NCBI GenBank assembly: GCA_963822145.1
Contig: CAWGGG010000005.1
Location: 186,001-250,000, forward strand
Source of the DNA: UBA5072 sp963822145
GTDB taxonomy: Bacteria; Bacteroidota; Bacteroidia; Bacteroidales; UBA10428
Direction: 5' to 3'
Length of the DNA: 64,000 bases
Position numbers and translations under genes: made by a program. Within the stretch, counting starts at the first letter, position 1; each line of letters opens with the position of its first letter. The notes beneath the pieces are model-generated. The model was given only the letters and a program-made list of their open reading frames with translations, was not told where the DNA came from and did not search any database. Of this stretch, positions 50,061 to 59,024 are shown in pieces.

Positions 50061-50153
50061 ATGCATGCTGATATGGTAATTTAACAGGCAGCACGGAATT
50101 TGGTTTAAAGTTAGTAATTTGGTTCTGTTCATTTATTTAAAGAATTCCTAAAA

Positions 50154-52148
50154 ATGGATACAAAGGTTCAACTCATGGTCAGGGCATTGATATTGTTCAC
50201 CATTTCCTGGTACACTTGTTCCTCATTGGCCCAGGTCAGGGAAGTCCGGTCACCCGATGGTAATATACTGGTAACCTTTACGGGCGGAGAGAACCGTAAG
50301 ATTGCAGCTGTTTTCAGGAACAGGCCTGTTATTACTATTGACAGGCCTGTCCTGATCATCAACAATAAAAATGCCGGGTCTGACTCATTTTCCGGACATT
50401 TGTCAACTGTTAACCAGATTCAGTATCCCGTGGTGAAGGAAAAACGGTCCCTCGTAACCGATCATTACAACGAACTGACAATCAAGTTTAAAGATAAGAC
50501 CGGCATGATCATCCGGGTTTATGATGATGGATTTGCATATCGTTTTATTACCCGTATTCCGCAGGATACTGTTCTGGTGTCTGATGAAACGGCTACTCTG
50601 ATTTTCTCACCCGGCGATTCCCTCTATCTTTCAAGGATCAAATGCCGTAACGAGAAGAATGTAGACTGCTTTCATACCAGTTTTGAAGAGGATTTTGTAC
50701 ATGCCTCGGTCAGCGGTGTGGGCCCGGCCAGTCTGGCTTACCTGCCCGTATATGCCCGCACGGGTAATGGCATCAGCCTGGCATTCACGGAAAGCGATCT
50801 GCGGGATTATCCCGGGATGTTCGTCTGTGGCGGCGATACAGGAAAATCTCAGTTGCATTTGAGATTCCCGCGATATCCGGTCCGGACGAACATTTTTGGA
50901 GATTATTTTAAGCAGGAGCTGGTTACGCAGCGGGCGGCATATATTGCCAGAACTTCCGGGAACCGCGACTATCCCTGGCGGGTCTTTATCCTGGGCGAGC
51001 ATGATAAGGATCTGGTAAATTCCGATATGGTATACCGGCTGGCGCCAGACTGCAAGCTTGCAGAGACTGGCTGGATCAGGCCCGGTCAGATTACCGATGA
51101 ATGGATCACGAACAGCATTTTATATGATGTGGATTTTAAATCGGGAATCAACACAAAAACCTATAAGTATTATATTGATTTTGCCAGCCGGTTCAGACTG
51201 GATTATATTTTTCTGGATGCAGGTTGGTGTGACATTGATGATTTCTCGAAAATAACCCCCGGAATGGACATAGCCGAGATTGTGCGATACGGGGCCGAAA
51301 AAGGAGTGGGCATCTGGCTTTGGACCAACGCCCTCACCCTGAAGCACAACATGAGCTATTTGAAGCAATTCCATGACTGGGGCATCAGGGGTATAATGGC
51401 TGATTTCATGGATCGTGAGGACCAGCTGATGGTGCGATTCCAGGAAGCTGTTGCCCGTGAGGCAGCAGTCAACAAACTGATGGTGTTTTTTCATGGTGCC
51501 AGCAAACCGGCCGGCCTGCGCAAGGCATACCCCAACGTGTTGATCCGGGAAGGGGTAATGGGTCATGAATATGATAAATGGTCAGATCGGCTCACTCCCG
51601 AGCACAACCTCATTCTCCCCTTCACCCGCATGATCGCCGGTCCGCTTGATTATGAAGGCGGAGGCATGATCAATGCACAGAAGAATTCCTTCCGTATAGT
51701 GGATGCTGTTCCCATGACCCAGGGAACCCGTATCCACCAGCTGGCCATGTATGTGGTGTATGAAAGTCCGCTGCAGTTTCTGGGGGGGAATATCAGCGAC
51801 TACCTGAGGGAACCTGAATATGCAGCCTTTTACGGAAGTATACCGTTTGTCTGGGATGAAACCCTGGTGCTGGACGGAAAGATTTCAGATTATATACTCG
51901 TAGCACGCAAAAGCGGGAATGACTGGTGGGTGGGGGCAATGACCGATTGGACGCCCAGAATCCTGGAAGTGGACCTGTCGTTCCTGGGGGATGGTAATTA
52001 TTCTGCTGAAATATATCAGGATGGCAGGAATGCGGAACAATATGCATCAGATTATGCCAGGAGACTTCAAACAGTTTCCTCTCAATCGAAACTCCAGGTT
52101 CAAATGGCCCCGGGCGGGGGGTGGATTGCACATTTCAGCAAAGAATAA
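50154..52148 (+). CDS. Glycoside hydrolase family 97 (SusB-like alpha-glucosidase or galactosidase)
   Basis: A 664-residue secreted enzyme: hydrophobic N-terminus (ALILFTISWYTCSSLAQ) then the GH97 beta-sandwich (VREVRSPDGNILVTF) and barrel. Typical stretches are DYIFLDAGWCDID, GVGIWLWTNAL, GIMADFMDREDQ, LIREGVMGHEYDKW, and PEHNLILPFTRMIAGPLDY. These hold the calcium-binding and catalytic acidic residues. Whether it is the inverting alpha-glucosidase or retaining alpha-galactosidase type cannot be decided by eye; the Asp in IMADFM could be a nucleophile of the retaining type. There is no SusC/SusD pair nearby. Confidence 0.88.
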   Translation: MDTKVQLMVRALILFTISWYTCSSLAQVREVRSPDGNILVTFTGGENRKIAAVFRNRPVITIDRPVLIINNKNAGSDSFSGHLSTVNQIQYPVVKEKRSLVTDHYNELTIKFKDKTGMIIRVYDDGFAYRFITRIPQDTVLVSDETATLIFSPGDSLYLSRIKCRNEKNVDCFHTSFEEDFVHASVSGVGPASLAYLPVYARTGNGISLAFTESDLRDYPGMFVCGGDTGKSQLHLRFPRYPVRTNIFGDYFKQELVTQRAAYIARTSGNRDYPWRVFILGEHDKDLVNSDMVYRLAPDCKLAETGWIRPGQITDEWITNSILYDVDFKSGINTKTYKYYIDFASRFRLDYIFLDAGWCDIDDFSKITPGMDIAEIVRYGAEKGVGIWLWTNALTLKHNMSYLKQFHDWGIRGIMADFMDREDQLMVRFQEAVAREAAVNKLMVFFHGASKPAGLRKAYPNVLIREGVMGHEYDKWSDRLTPEHNLILPFTRMIAGPLDYEGGGMINAQKNSFRIVDAVPMTQGTRIHQLAMYVVYESPLQFLGGNISDYLREPEYAAFYGSIPFVWDETLVLDGKISDYILVARKSGNDWWVGAMTDWTPRILEVDLSFLGDGNYSAEIYQDGRNAEQYASDYARRLQTVSSQSKLQVQMAPGGGWIAHFSKE

Positions 52149-52151
52149 AAA

Positions 52152-52170
52152 ACCCCGCCATGAGCGGGGT
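52152..52170. terminator. Bidirectional Rho-independent terminator between GH97 and dnaK
   Basis: A 7-bp GC-rich stem (ACCCCGC / GCGGGGT) with a 5-base loop. On the minus strand it is directly followed by six T residues, a classical terminator for dnaK; in the plus direction it follows the GH97 stop by 3 bp. Confidence 0.88.
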
Positions 52171-52197
52171 CTTAAGGGATACACTTAAAAACTATAT

Positions 52198-54120
52198 TTA
52201 CTTCACTTCTTCAAAATCAACGTCGGTAACCTCATCATCCTTTTTACCACTGGTGGATTGTCCTGAGGTGGCTCCAGCATCTGCCGTATCACCGTCTTGC
52301 GATCCCTTAGGTCCGCCCTGGGTGTTTTTATACAGTTCTTCCGACGCGGCCTGCCATACTGCAGTAAGCTCGGCTGTTGCCTTGTCAACCGCTGCGAGGT
52401 CCTGGCTCTTGTGGGCCTCCTTCAGTTTTGTCAGGGCCTGCTCAATAGGTCCTTTCTTGTCGGCCGGAAGCTTGTCTCCAAACTCCTTCAGCTGCTTTTC
52501 AGTCTGGAATATCAAACTATCCGCTGCATTAAGCTTATCCACGCGTTCGCGCTGTTCTTTATCCTTGGCTTCATTTTCCTTGGCCTCGCGTTTCATCTTT
52601 TCGATCTCATCGCTGGTGAGACCTGATGAAGCCTCGATCCTGATGCTCTGCTGTTTGCCTGTACCTTTATCCTTAGCTGAAACGTGCAGTATTCCGTTGG
52701 CGTCGATATCAAAAGTCACTTCGATTTGTGGGATACCACGGGGAGCCGGGGGTATACCGTCGAGGTGGAACCTGCCGATGGTCTTGTTATCACCGGCCAT
52801 GGGTCGTTCACCCTGAAGTACATGTATTTCTACCGATGGCTGGTTGTCCGATGCTGTGGTAAAGGTTTCGGTCTTTTTGGAAGGTATGGTTGTGTTGGCT
52901 TCGATCAGCCGGGTTGCCACACCGCCCATGGTCTCAATACCCAGAGAAAGCGGGGTAACGTCGAGAAGCAGGATATCCTTTACCTCACCGGTGAGAACTC
53001 CACCCTGTATGGCAGCGCCGACGGCGACCACCTCATCGGGATTTACGCCCTTGGAAGGTTTGCGGTTGAAAAACTTCTCCACAACCTCCTGTATAACGGG
53101 GATACGGGTGGAACCACCTACAAGAATTACTTCGCTGATGTCGGACGCATTTAAGCCCGAATCTTTAAGCGCTTTACGGCATGGTTCAATGGTTGCCTGC
53201 ACCAGTGGATCAATAAGGCTTTCAAATTTCGCGCGGGTGAGGGTTTTCACCAGGTGCTTGGGAATCCCGTCAACGGGCATGATATAGGGCAGGTTGATCT
53301 CGGTTTGTGTTGAACTGGACAATTCGATCTTGGCCTTTTCAGCGGCTTCCTTCAGGCGCTGCAAAGCCATAGGATCTTTCTTGAGATCCACGCCCTCGTC
53401 CTTTTTAAACTCTTCAGACAGCCAGTCGATCACACACTGGTCAAAATCATCTCCACCCAGGTGCGTATCCCCATTGGTTGATTTTACCTCAAATACACCA
53501 TCTCCCAATTCGAGGATGGAAATATCAAATGTTCCACCGCCAAGGTCATACACGGCGATCTTCATGTCGTGGTGTTTCTTATCAAGTCCGTAGGCAAGGG
53601 AAGCAGCTGTGGGCTCATTGATGATGCGCCTTACCTTCAGCCCTGCAATTTCACCGGCCTCCTTAGTAGCCTGGCGTTGAGAATCGCTGAAATAGGCAGG
53701 TACGGTGATCACCGCTTCAGTAACCTCGTGACCCAGATAATCTTCAGCAGTTTTCTTCATCTTCTGCAAGACAAGAGCGGAAATTTCCTGGGGAGTAAAT
53801 TTGCGGTCATCGATCATTACCCTGGGTGTATTGTTGTCACCCTTGGCAACTTTATAAGGAACGCGTGCAATTTCTTTCTGAACCTTGTCAAAAGTCTCTC
53901 CCATGAAACGCTTAATGGAATAAACCGTTTTGGTGGGATTTGTAATGGCCTGCCTTTTTGCAGGATCACCGACTTTCCGCTCACCGTTATCCATGAAAGC
54001 TACCATTGAAGGAGTGGTGCGCTTACCTTCGCTGTTGGGAATTACAACCGGTTCATTACCCTCCATTACCGCAACGCATGAATTGGTCGTCCCCAGATCA
54101 ATTCCGATTATTTTGCTCAT
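52198..54120 (-). CDS. dnaK: Chaperone DnaK (Hsp70)
   Basis: A 640-residue Hsp70. The N-terminus MSKIIGIDLGTTNSCVAVME, AVYDLGGGTFDISILELG near residue 190, LVGGSTRIPVIQEVVE near 335, the substrate domain start (LLLDVTPLSLGIETMGG near 390) and the C-terminal lid ending DDEVTDVDFEEVK are all typical. It is a monocistronic gene with a terminator downstream; no dnaJ or grpE is next to it. It refolds proteins with ATP. Confidence 0.97.
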   Translation of the reverse strand: MSKIIGIDLGTTNSCVAVMEGNEPVVIPNSEGKRTTPSMVAFMDNGERKVGDPAKRQAITNPTKTVYSIKRFMGETFDKVQKEIARVPYKVAKGDNNTPRVMIDDRKFTPQEISALVLQKMKKTAEDYLGHEVTEAVITVPAYFSDSQRQATKEAGEIAGLKVRRIINEPTAASLAYGLDKKHHDMKIAVYDLGGGTFDISILELGDGVFEVKSTNGDTHLGGDDFDQCVIDWLSEEFKKDEGVDLKKDPMALQRLKEAAEKAKIELSSSTQTEINLPYIMPVDGIPKHLVKTLTRAKFESLIDPLVQATIEPCRKALKDSGLNASDISEVILVGGSTRIPVIQEVVEKFFNRKPSKGVNPDEVVAVGAAIQGGVLTGEVKDILLLDVTPLSLGIETMGGVATRLIEANTTIPSKKTETFTTASDNQPSVEIHVLQGERPMAGDNKTIGRFHLDGIPPAPRGIPQIEVTFDIDANGILHVSAKDKGTGKQQSIRIEASSGLTSDEIEKMKREAKENEAKDKEQRERVDKLNAADSLIFQTEKQLKEFGDKLPADKKGPIEQALTKLKEAHKSQDLAAVDKATAELTAVWQAASEELYKNTQGGPKGSQDGDTADAGATSGQSTSGKKDDEVTDVDFEEVK

Positions 54121-54340
54121 GCCAAAATATTTTATTGGTTAATACTCTTTTTCTGTTTGAGCATTGTATAGACAAGGATTGTGCCATTCGGTAATGCTGA
54201 CAATACGACAGTCATGGGAAAGCGGATGTGTCAGTATTTGCAGGCAAATACATGGCGAAAATGACAGTTTACAGCCGTTTTATTGGTTAATCCGGGTTTA
54301 TTTATAAACTTTGTATCTGAAACTTATTAATCATTACACC

Positions 54341-55162
54341 ATGTCAGTTGCTACAACCGATAAACCCAAAAGGATCACCACCCATGTATTGCAGGAGATG
54401 AAAGTACGTGGAGAGAAAATTTCCATGCTTACCGCTTATGATTATTCCATGGCCAAGATCATTGACCGCGCCGGCATTGATGTGATACTGGTTGGCGATT
54501 CTGCTTCCAATGTGATGGCCGGTCATGAGACCACCATACCCATTACGCTTGACGAGATGATCTATCATGCGGCATCTGTAGTACGTGCTGTGGAAAGGGC
54601 ATTGGTTGTTGTGGATATGCCATTCGGATCCTATCAGGGGAATTCCAAGGAGGCCCTGAATTCAGCCATACGCATCATGAAAGAAACCGGTGCCAGTGCG
54701 GTTAAACTCGAAGGCGGCCAGGAAATCCAGGAATCCGTGATCCGTATCCTATCTGCCGGTATCCCGGTTATGGGACATCTCGGTCTTACCCCCCAGTCGA
54801 TTCATAAATTCGGCACCTTTGTGGTAAGGGCGCGGGAGGACCAGGAAGCCAGGAAGCTGGTTGAAGATGCTCATTTACTGGAACTGACCGGATGCTTCTC
54901 CATTGTACTGGAAAAGATCCCTGCCCGGCTGGGTGCTCAGGTAGCCCAGGAATTAAAGATACCCATTATCGGAATCGGTGCAGGCAGGTTTGTTGACGGT
55001 CAGGTGCTGGTGTTGCATGACATGCTGGGTATTACCCAGGATTTCTCTCCCCGGTTTCTCCGGCGGTATCATAATCTTTACCAGGAAATTACCGGGGCGG
55101 TGAATAACTACATTACCGATATCAAGAACCTGGAGTTTCCGAATGACAAAGAGCAATATTAG
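54341..55162 (+). CDS. panB: 3-methyl-2-oxobutanoate hydroxymethyltransferase (pantothenate synthesis)
   Basis: The start at 54341 (MSVATTDKPKRITTHVLQEM) fits the family; an upstream ATG at 54311 lies in the leader. The 273-residue TIM barrel has KISMLTAYDYSMAKIIDRAG, ILVGDSASNVMAGHETTIPI (Mg2+ ligands), VVVDMPFGSYQ, VKLEGG, and GHLGLTPQS. It makes ketopantoate from 2-oxoisovalerate, a substrate also of branched-chain oxoacid oxidoreductases. The gene's stop codon is the first part of a GGGACAA repeat array, and the pseudouridine synthase gene follows 44 bp later. Confidence 0.95.
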   Translation: MSVATTDKPKRITTHVLQEMKVRGEKISMLTAYDYSMAKIIDRAGIDVILVGDSASNVMAGHETTIPITLDEMIYHAASVVRAVERALVVVDMPFGSYQGNSKEALNSAIRIMKETGASAVKLEGGQEIQESVIRILSAGIPVMGHLGLTPQSIHKFGTFVVRAREDQEARKLVEDAHLLELTGCFSIVLEKIPARLGAQVAQELKIPIIGIGAGRFVDGQVLVLHDMLGITQDFSPRFLRRYHNLYQEITGAVNNYITDIKNLEFPNDKEQY

Positions 55163-55205
55163 GGACAAGGGACGAGGGACAAGGGACGAGGGACAAGGGA
55201 CAAGG
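55160..55205. repeat. Heptad array GGGACAA/GGGACGA starting at the panB stop codon
   Basis: Six units (three of each kind alternating at first, then GGGACAA twice) begin at the last base of the TAG stop (55160-55162) and end at the next start region. The same heptad on the opposite strand ends the NuoC-like gene (19631-19658), and a short form ends hypF. Confidence 0.92.
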
Positions 55206-55206
55206 A

Positions 55207-55920
55207 ATGGAAGGATTGATTAATATTATTTTCGAGGATAATCACATCATTGCGGTGAACAAAACGCACCACGATCTGGTGCAGAAGGATGTTACCGGTG
55301 ACCTTTCCCTGGATGACAAGGTGAAGCACTATATTAAGGAGAAATACAACAAGCCCGGCGAGGTCTTCCTGGGTGTAGCGCACCGGCTTGACAGACCCGT
55401 AACCGGGGTTGTTTTATTTGCCCGCACCAGCAAAGCGCTTACCCGGCTCACCCAGATGTTTCGTGACGGTGAAATGAAAAAAACCTATTGGGCCATCGTA
55501 AAAAGCAAGCCACCCCGGGAAGCGGACCGGCTGGTGCACCATTTGGTCCGTAACACCAAACAAAATAAATCCTATTGCAATGAAACTCCCCGGCCTGCTT
55601 CCAAGGAAGCAGCTTTAACCTACCGGATTATAGGCAAATCGGATAATTACTACTTGCTGGAGGTTGGCCTGGAAACCGGTCGCCATCATCAGATCCGGGC
55701 ACAACTGGCGCATATCGGGTGTCCCATAAAAGGGGATCTGAAATACGGATTTCCACGATCAAATCCTGATGGCGGTATCAGTCTGCATGCCCGGGAAATC
55801 AGGTTTATTCACCCGGTGACCAAAATTGAAACGTTGATCACGGCAGGGTTACCGGAGGGAGACGGACTGTGGGCGGCGTTTACGAGCTTACCTGGTGACG
55901 ATCCACCTCACCCGGCTTAA
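55207..55920 (+). CDS. RluA-family pseudouridine synthase
   Basis: A 237-residue protein with IIFEDNHIIAVNKTHHDLVQ near residue 8 and the catalytic motif HRLDRPVTGVVLFARTSKAL near 60, where the Asp is the nucleophile of this family; later GRHHQIRAQLAHIGCPIKGD is the conserved third motif. It converts uridine to pseudouridine in rRNA or tRNA; the site is not predictable. Its end overlaps the convergent GntP gene by 4 bp. Confidence 0.92.
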   Translation: MEGLINIIFEDNHIIAVNKTHHDLVQKDVTGDLSLDDKVKHYIKEKYNKPGEVFLGVAHRLDRPVTGVVLFARTSKALTRLTQMFRDGEMKKTYWAIVKSKPPREADRLVHHLVRNTKQNKSYCNETPRPASKEAALTYRIIGKSDNYYLLEVGLETGRHHQIRAQLAHIGCPIKGDLKYGFPRSNPDGGISLHAREIRFIHPVTKIETLITAGLPEGDGLWAAFTSLPGDDPPHPA

Positions 55921-57251
55921 TGCATAAACAACGACAACACAAAAACCACCACAAACGCTGTTAATCCCATCACTATTGTCGCCGTTGAATACACCTTCAG
56001 GGTATCATCCGCTTCAATTTTGGAGAAGTTTGTGATCACCCAGAAATAGGAATCATTGGCGTGTGACGCAATCATCGATCCCGCGCCCATAGCCAACATG
56101 ACCAGCATTTTACCGGTTTCTCCCGAAAACCCGAGATTGCCGGTCATGGAAGAGACAATTGAGGCAGCTGTTATGATGGCCACGGTGGAAGATCCTTGCG
56201 CGGTCTTCAATACAGCTGCAAGGAGAAAAGGTATCAGCAACCCCAGTCCGGTACCTGATAAAAAGGTTCCGGCAAGCTCCCCGGTCCCGGTAGCCTTGAG
56301 CACTGCGCCAAAGATACCCCCGGCTGCAGTGATGATGATAATCGGACCGGCTTTTTCAATCGAAACCGACAGCACGTGGTTGATTTCTTTTTTAGAAATG
56401 ACAGGAAATAAGGTAAATGAAAGAAACATACCCATGAGCAGGGCAATAACTGGCTCCCCCAGTAAACCGGTAATTTTAAACAACAACAGCGTTGTACCGG
56501 GAAATAAAAAATCAGTCAGTGATTTCAGGGTGATCAGCAGCAATGGAACCAATATGGGAACAAACGATCTCCCGGGTGAAGGCAGCTTATTTGCCACAGT
56601 AACTTCTGGTTCGTTACTTACCGCAGGATTTGTTTTCAGCCGGAATTTCCGGGTGATGAACCTCGACCAGCCATAGCCGGCAAGGGCAGCCGGAATAGCG
56701 ACAACAATGCCCATAAGGACGAGCTGGCCAACATTTGCTCCAATAATGCCTGCGGCAGCCGTGGCACCGGGGTGGGGCGGTATCAGGCAATGCACTGAAT
56801 AGAGGGAGCAGGCCAGCGTTGATGACATGAGCACAGGATTAGTCACGCTCCTTGCGGTCAGGGAACGGTTCAGCCCGCTGAGCACTATGAATCCTGAATC
56901 ACAAAAAATAGGCAGACCAGTGATAAAGCCCGTTATGCCAATGGCAGCAGTGGCATTATTCCTGCCTGTTTTATTGAGGATAAAGCTGGCCATGCTGACG
57001 GTGGCGCCGGTAACATCAAGGGTCACCCCGATGACGGCACCAAAAATGATGATGAGACCAATGGAAGCCATGGTGTCTCCAAAGCCCTTTTTAAGCACCG
57101 GAACAATATCCTGAAAGGGCAGGACCAGGAGGGCCAGAAACAGTGATACAATAAACAGGGACAGAAACGAATTGATCTTAAGCCAGGATGTCAGGGCAAT
57201 AATGAGCAGGATACCTGCCAGCACCAGGGATAGACCATAAAGGAGCGTCAT
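55917..57251 (-). CDS. GntP-family gluconate/H+ symporter
   Basis: A 444-residue integral membrane protein with about 12-14 helices. It has the family marks: GFGDTMASIGLIIIFGAVIG near residue 55, LPIFCDSGFIVLSGLNRSL near 110, CLIPPHPGATAAAGIIGANV near 155, and near the C-terminus AMGAGSMIASHANDSYFWV. GntP proteins import gluconate or related sugar acids with protons. No gluconate kinase or other sugar-acid gene is near, so the true substrate is unclear. A terminator-like hairpin lies 34 bp upstream of its start, so it has its own promoter or receives leaky read-through. Confidence 0.92.
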   Translation of the reverse strand: MTLLYGLSLVLAGILLIIALTSWLKINSFLSLFIVSLFLALLVLPFQDIVPVLKKGFGDTMASIGLIIIFGAVIGVTLDVTGATVSMASFILNKTGRNNATAAIGITGFITGLPIFCDSGFIVLSGLNRSLTARSVTNPVLMSSTLACSLYSVHCLIPPHPGATAAAGIIGANVGQLVLMGIVVAIPAALAGYGWSRFITRKFRLKTNPAVSNEPEVTVANKLPSPGRSFVPILVPLLLITLKSLTDFLFPGTTLLLFKITGLLGEPVIALLMGMFLSFTLFPVISKKEINHVLSVSIEKAGPIIIITAAGGIFGAVLKATGTGELAGTFLSGTGLGLLIPFLLAAVLKTAQGSSTVAIITAASIVSSMTGNLGFSGETGKMLVMLAMGAGSMIASHANDSYFWVITNFSKIEADDTLKVYSTATIVMGLTAFVVVFVLSLFMH

Positions 57252-57284
57252 GGCATTGTGAATTGCTGGTATAAATATAACAAT

Positions 57285-57310
57285 AAAGCCCGGCTTTTCA
57301 ACCGGGCTTT
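57285..57310 (-). terminator. Terminator hairpin after the TolC-like gene
   Basis: A 9-bp perfect stem, AAAGCCCGG with CCGGGCTTT, and an 8-base loop, 30 bp downstream of the tolC-like stop on the minus strand. The stem ends in CTTT followed by ATTGTTATATTT. It would end the export operon before the gntP gene. Confidence 0.8.
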
Positions 57311-57339
57311 TGCGGAACTAATGCCTGCATGAAACAGAC

Positions 57340-58683
57340 TTAAAGCACAATCGGCTTATCCATATATAAGTCGAGAATCTTCAGTTTAAAAATATATTCA
57401 TATTTGGCCTGCAGCATATTTGACTGAGCGCTGATCAGGTTTTTCTGAGAAATGTTGTAATCGACGGAGTTTACCAGCCCTACCTCAAATTTCTGGCTGG
57501 TATATTTAAAGGCTTCCTCGTTATATTTCACGGCTTCAACGGTGGAGAAGTACTTTTCACGGGCTGCGGAGGCGTCGGCATGCGCCTGCTGAACTTCCTT
57601 GTAAAGGGCATTCTTAGCGATATCGTACTGCAGCTTGGTGTCATTCACCTGCAGTTTGGCATTGCTGATGGAGTTTTTGATCTGCAGCCTGTTGAATATC
57701 GGAATGGACAATCCGAAGGTGACCTGTTTGTAAAAATTATCTCCCAGCTGTTCTTTTGCCGTATAGGTGCCATCGGGATCCATGGGATCGTCTACGTTGG
57801 GTGAATAACGACTGGACAGGTTACCACTCAGATCAAGTGAGGGGGATACCTGTCCCCAGGCCATAGCCAAATCTTTTTCTGAACTTTTGAGCGCATAATC
57901 CGCACTGCGAATCTCAGGCATGGTTTGCAGGGCAACATCGAAGATATTCTGAACCGATTCCAGTGGAGATAAAACTTCCACTTCCATGTTCTTGGGCACA
58001 ACAATTTCAAAACCGGCCACCGAATCAAGATCGAGCAGCTGTGTAAGGTCGAGATAAGCAATATCCCGATTATTCTGGGCATTGATAAGCGCGGTTTTAT
58101 CGTCTGACTCCTGGGCCTTGATCTGCAGGTATTCTCCCTGTGCTACATTGCCCACCTCCATCATTTTGCGTGTCCGCTCAGCCTGCATGGAGGTCACTTC
58201 CAGTTTCTTTGCGGCAACATCCGTCAGTTCTTTGGCAAACAGGATTTGAAGGTATGCCCGGGTCAGCAACAGGGCCATGTCGTTCTTGGATTTCTCCAGA
58301 TCAGCCTGGCTTTTTAAATAGTCGTACTTTGATTTCAGAATATTGTTATAGGTTTGAAGTCCTGAAAACAAAGTCATATTGCCGTTTAGTCCCATGTCTC
58401 CCGACCAGTAGTCCACATTGACATACTCCAGTTTTGCCATGTCAATGGACTTGCCCGAACTGTAACCGTAATTGACACCGGCATTAAAGCTTGGCACAGT
58501 ATTGAAATAGCTTTGCGTGAGGTTGTTTTTATTGTATTGCACGTTCAGTTCCTGTCGTTTGACCTGTAAATTGTTTTCCAGGGCATAGTTGAAGCATTCC
58601 TGCAGCGACCATACTTTTTGTGCTCTAACCGGCATTAAACCTAACAGGCTCATAGCGCACAAAAACAATATTGCTTTTTTCAT
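57340..58683 (-). CDS. TolC-family outer membrane efflux protein
   Basis: A 447-residue protein with a signal peptide ending near PVRAQ. It starts with VWSLQECFNYALENNLQVKR, the typical first repeat of the family, and contains long coiled helices with Asn/Ala/Gln-rich heptads plus the second repeat around QTMPEIRSADYALKSSEKDL. It would form the outer membrane tunnel for the export system encoded upstream on the same strand. It is the last gene of the operon, ending before a hairpin terminator. Confidence 0.92.
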   Translation of the reverse strand: MKKAILFLCAMSLLGLMPVRAQKVWSLQECFNYALENNLQVKRQELNVQYNKNNLTQSYFNTVPSFNAGVNYGYSSGKSIDMAKLEYVNVDYWSGDMGLNGNMTLFSGLQTYNNILKSKYDYLKSQADLEKSKNDMALLLTRAYLQILFAKELTDVAAKKLEVTSMQAERTRKMMEVGNVAQGEYLQIKAQESDDKTALINAQNNRDIAYLDLTQLLDLDSVAGFEIVVPKNMEVEVLSPLESVQNIFDVALQTMPEIRSADYALKSSEKDLAMAWGQVSPSLDLSGNLSSRYSPNVDDPMDPDGTYTAKEQLGDNFYKQVTFGLSIPIFNRLQIKNSISNAKLQVNDTKLQYDIAKNALYKEVQQAHADASAAREKYFSTVEAVKYNEEAFKYTSQKFEVGLVNSVDYNISQKNLISAQSNMLQAKYEYIFKLKILDLYMDKPIVL

Positions 58684-58718
58684 AAAAGAGAAGTTTATTT
58701 GGTTTATTGCAATTATAA

Positions 58719-59012
58719 TTATTTAAGTTTTTTGCGATACAAAACATGGATATGATCTGCATGTTCGTCGGGATTGAATATCTGAATCAGTTCCCATTCT
58801 TTGTCATAATTTTCAATAGCGCTCTTTAATTTATATATTCTGGCCAGCGATCTTTCAAGAGGATCCGTGAGCGCTGAGAATTCATCCTTCACTTCCCAGG
58901 GGAATGATTCCACCCTGAAATTGTACCGGAGCCTCTGTCCGGCCAGGGTAACCTCCACATCGGCAATTTCCTGCTCTTTGAGGTAGGGTATGGGAATACA
59001 GATCTCTTTCAT
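58719..59012 (-). CDS. Small protein of unknown function inside the export operon
   Basis: A 97-residue soluble protein that starts MKEICIPIPYLKEQEIADVE and has a FNPDEHADHIHVLYRKKLK C-terminus. It contains no hydrophobic segment, no cysteine pair and no clear motif; secondary structure looks alpha/beta. It lies 12 bp after the ABC ATPase gene and 35 bp before the tolC-like gene, in the place where a permease would often be expected. I do not recognise the family. Confidence 0.65.
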   Translation of the reverse strand: MKEICIPIPYLKEQEIADVEVTLAGQRLRYNFRVESFPWEVKDEFSALTDPLERSLARIYKLKSAIENYDKEWELIQIFNPDEHADHIHVLYRKKLK

Positions 59013-59024
59013 AGAATGCAGGAA

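Noticed and set aside
54171..54186. Sigma-54-like sequence TGGCACAATCCTTGTC on the minus strand upstream of dnaK
   Set aside because: The -12 GC is GT here; this dinucleotide is nearly invariant, so it is probably chance.
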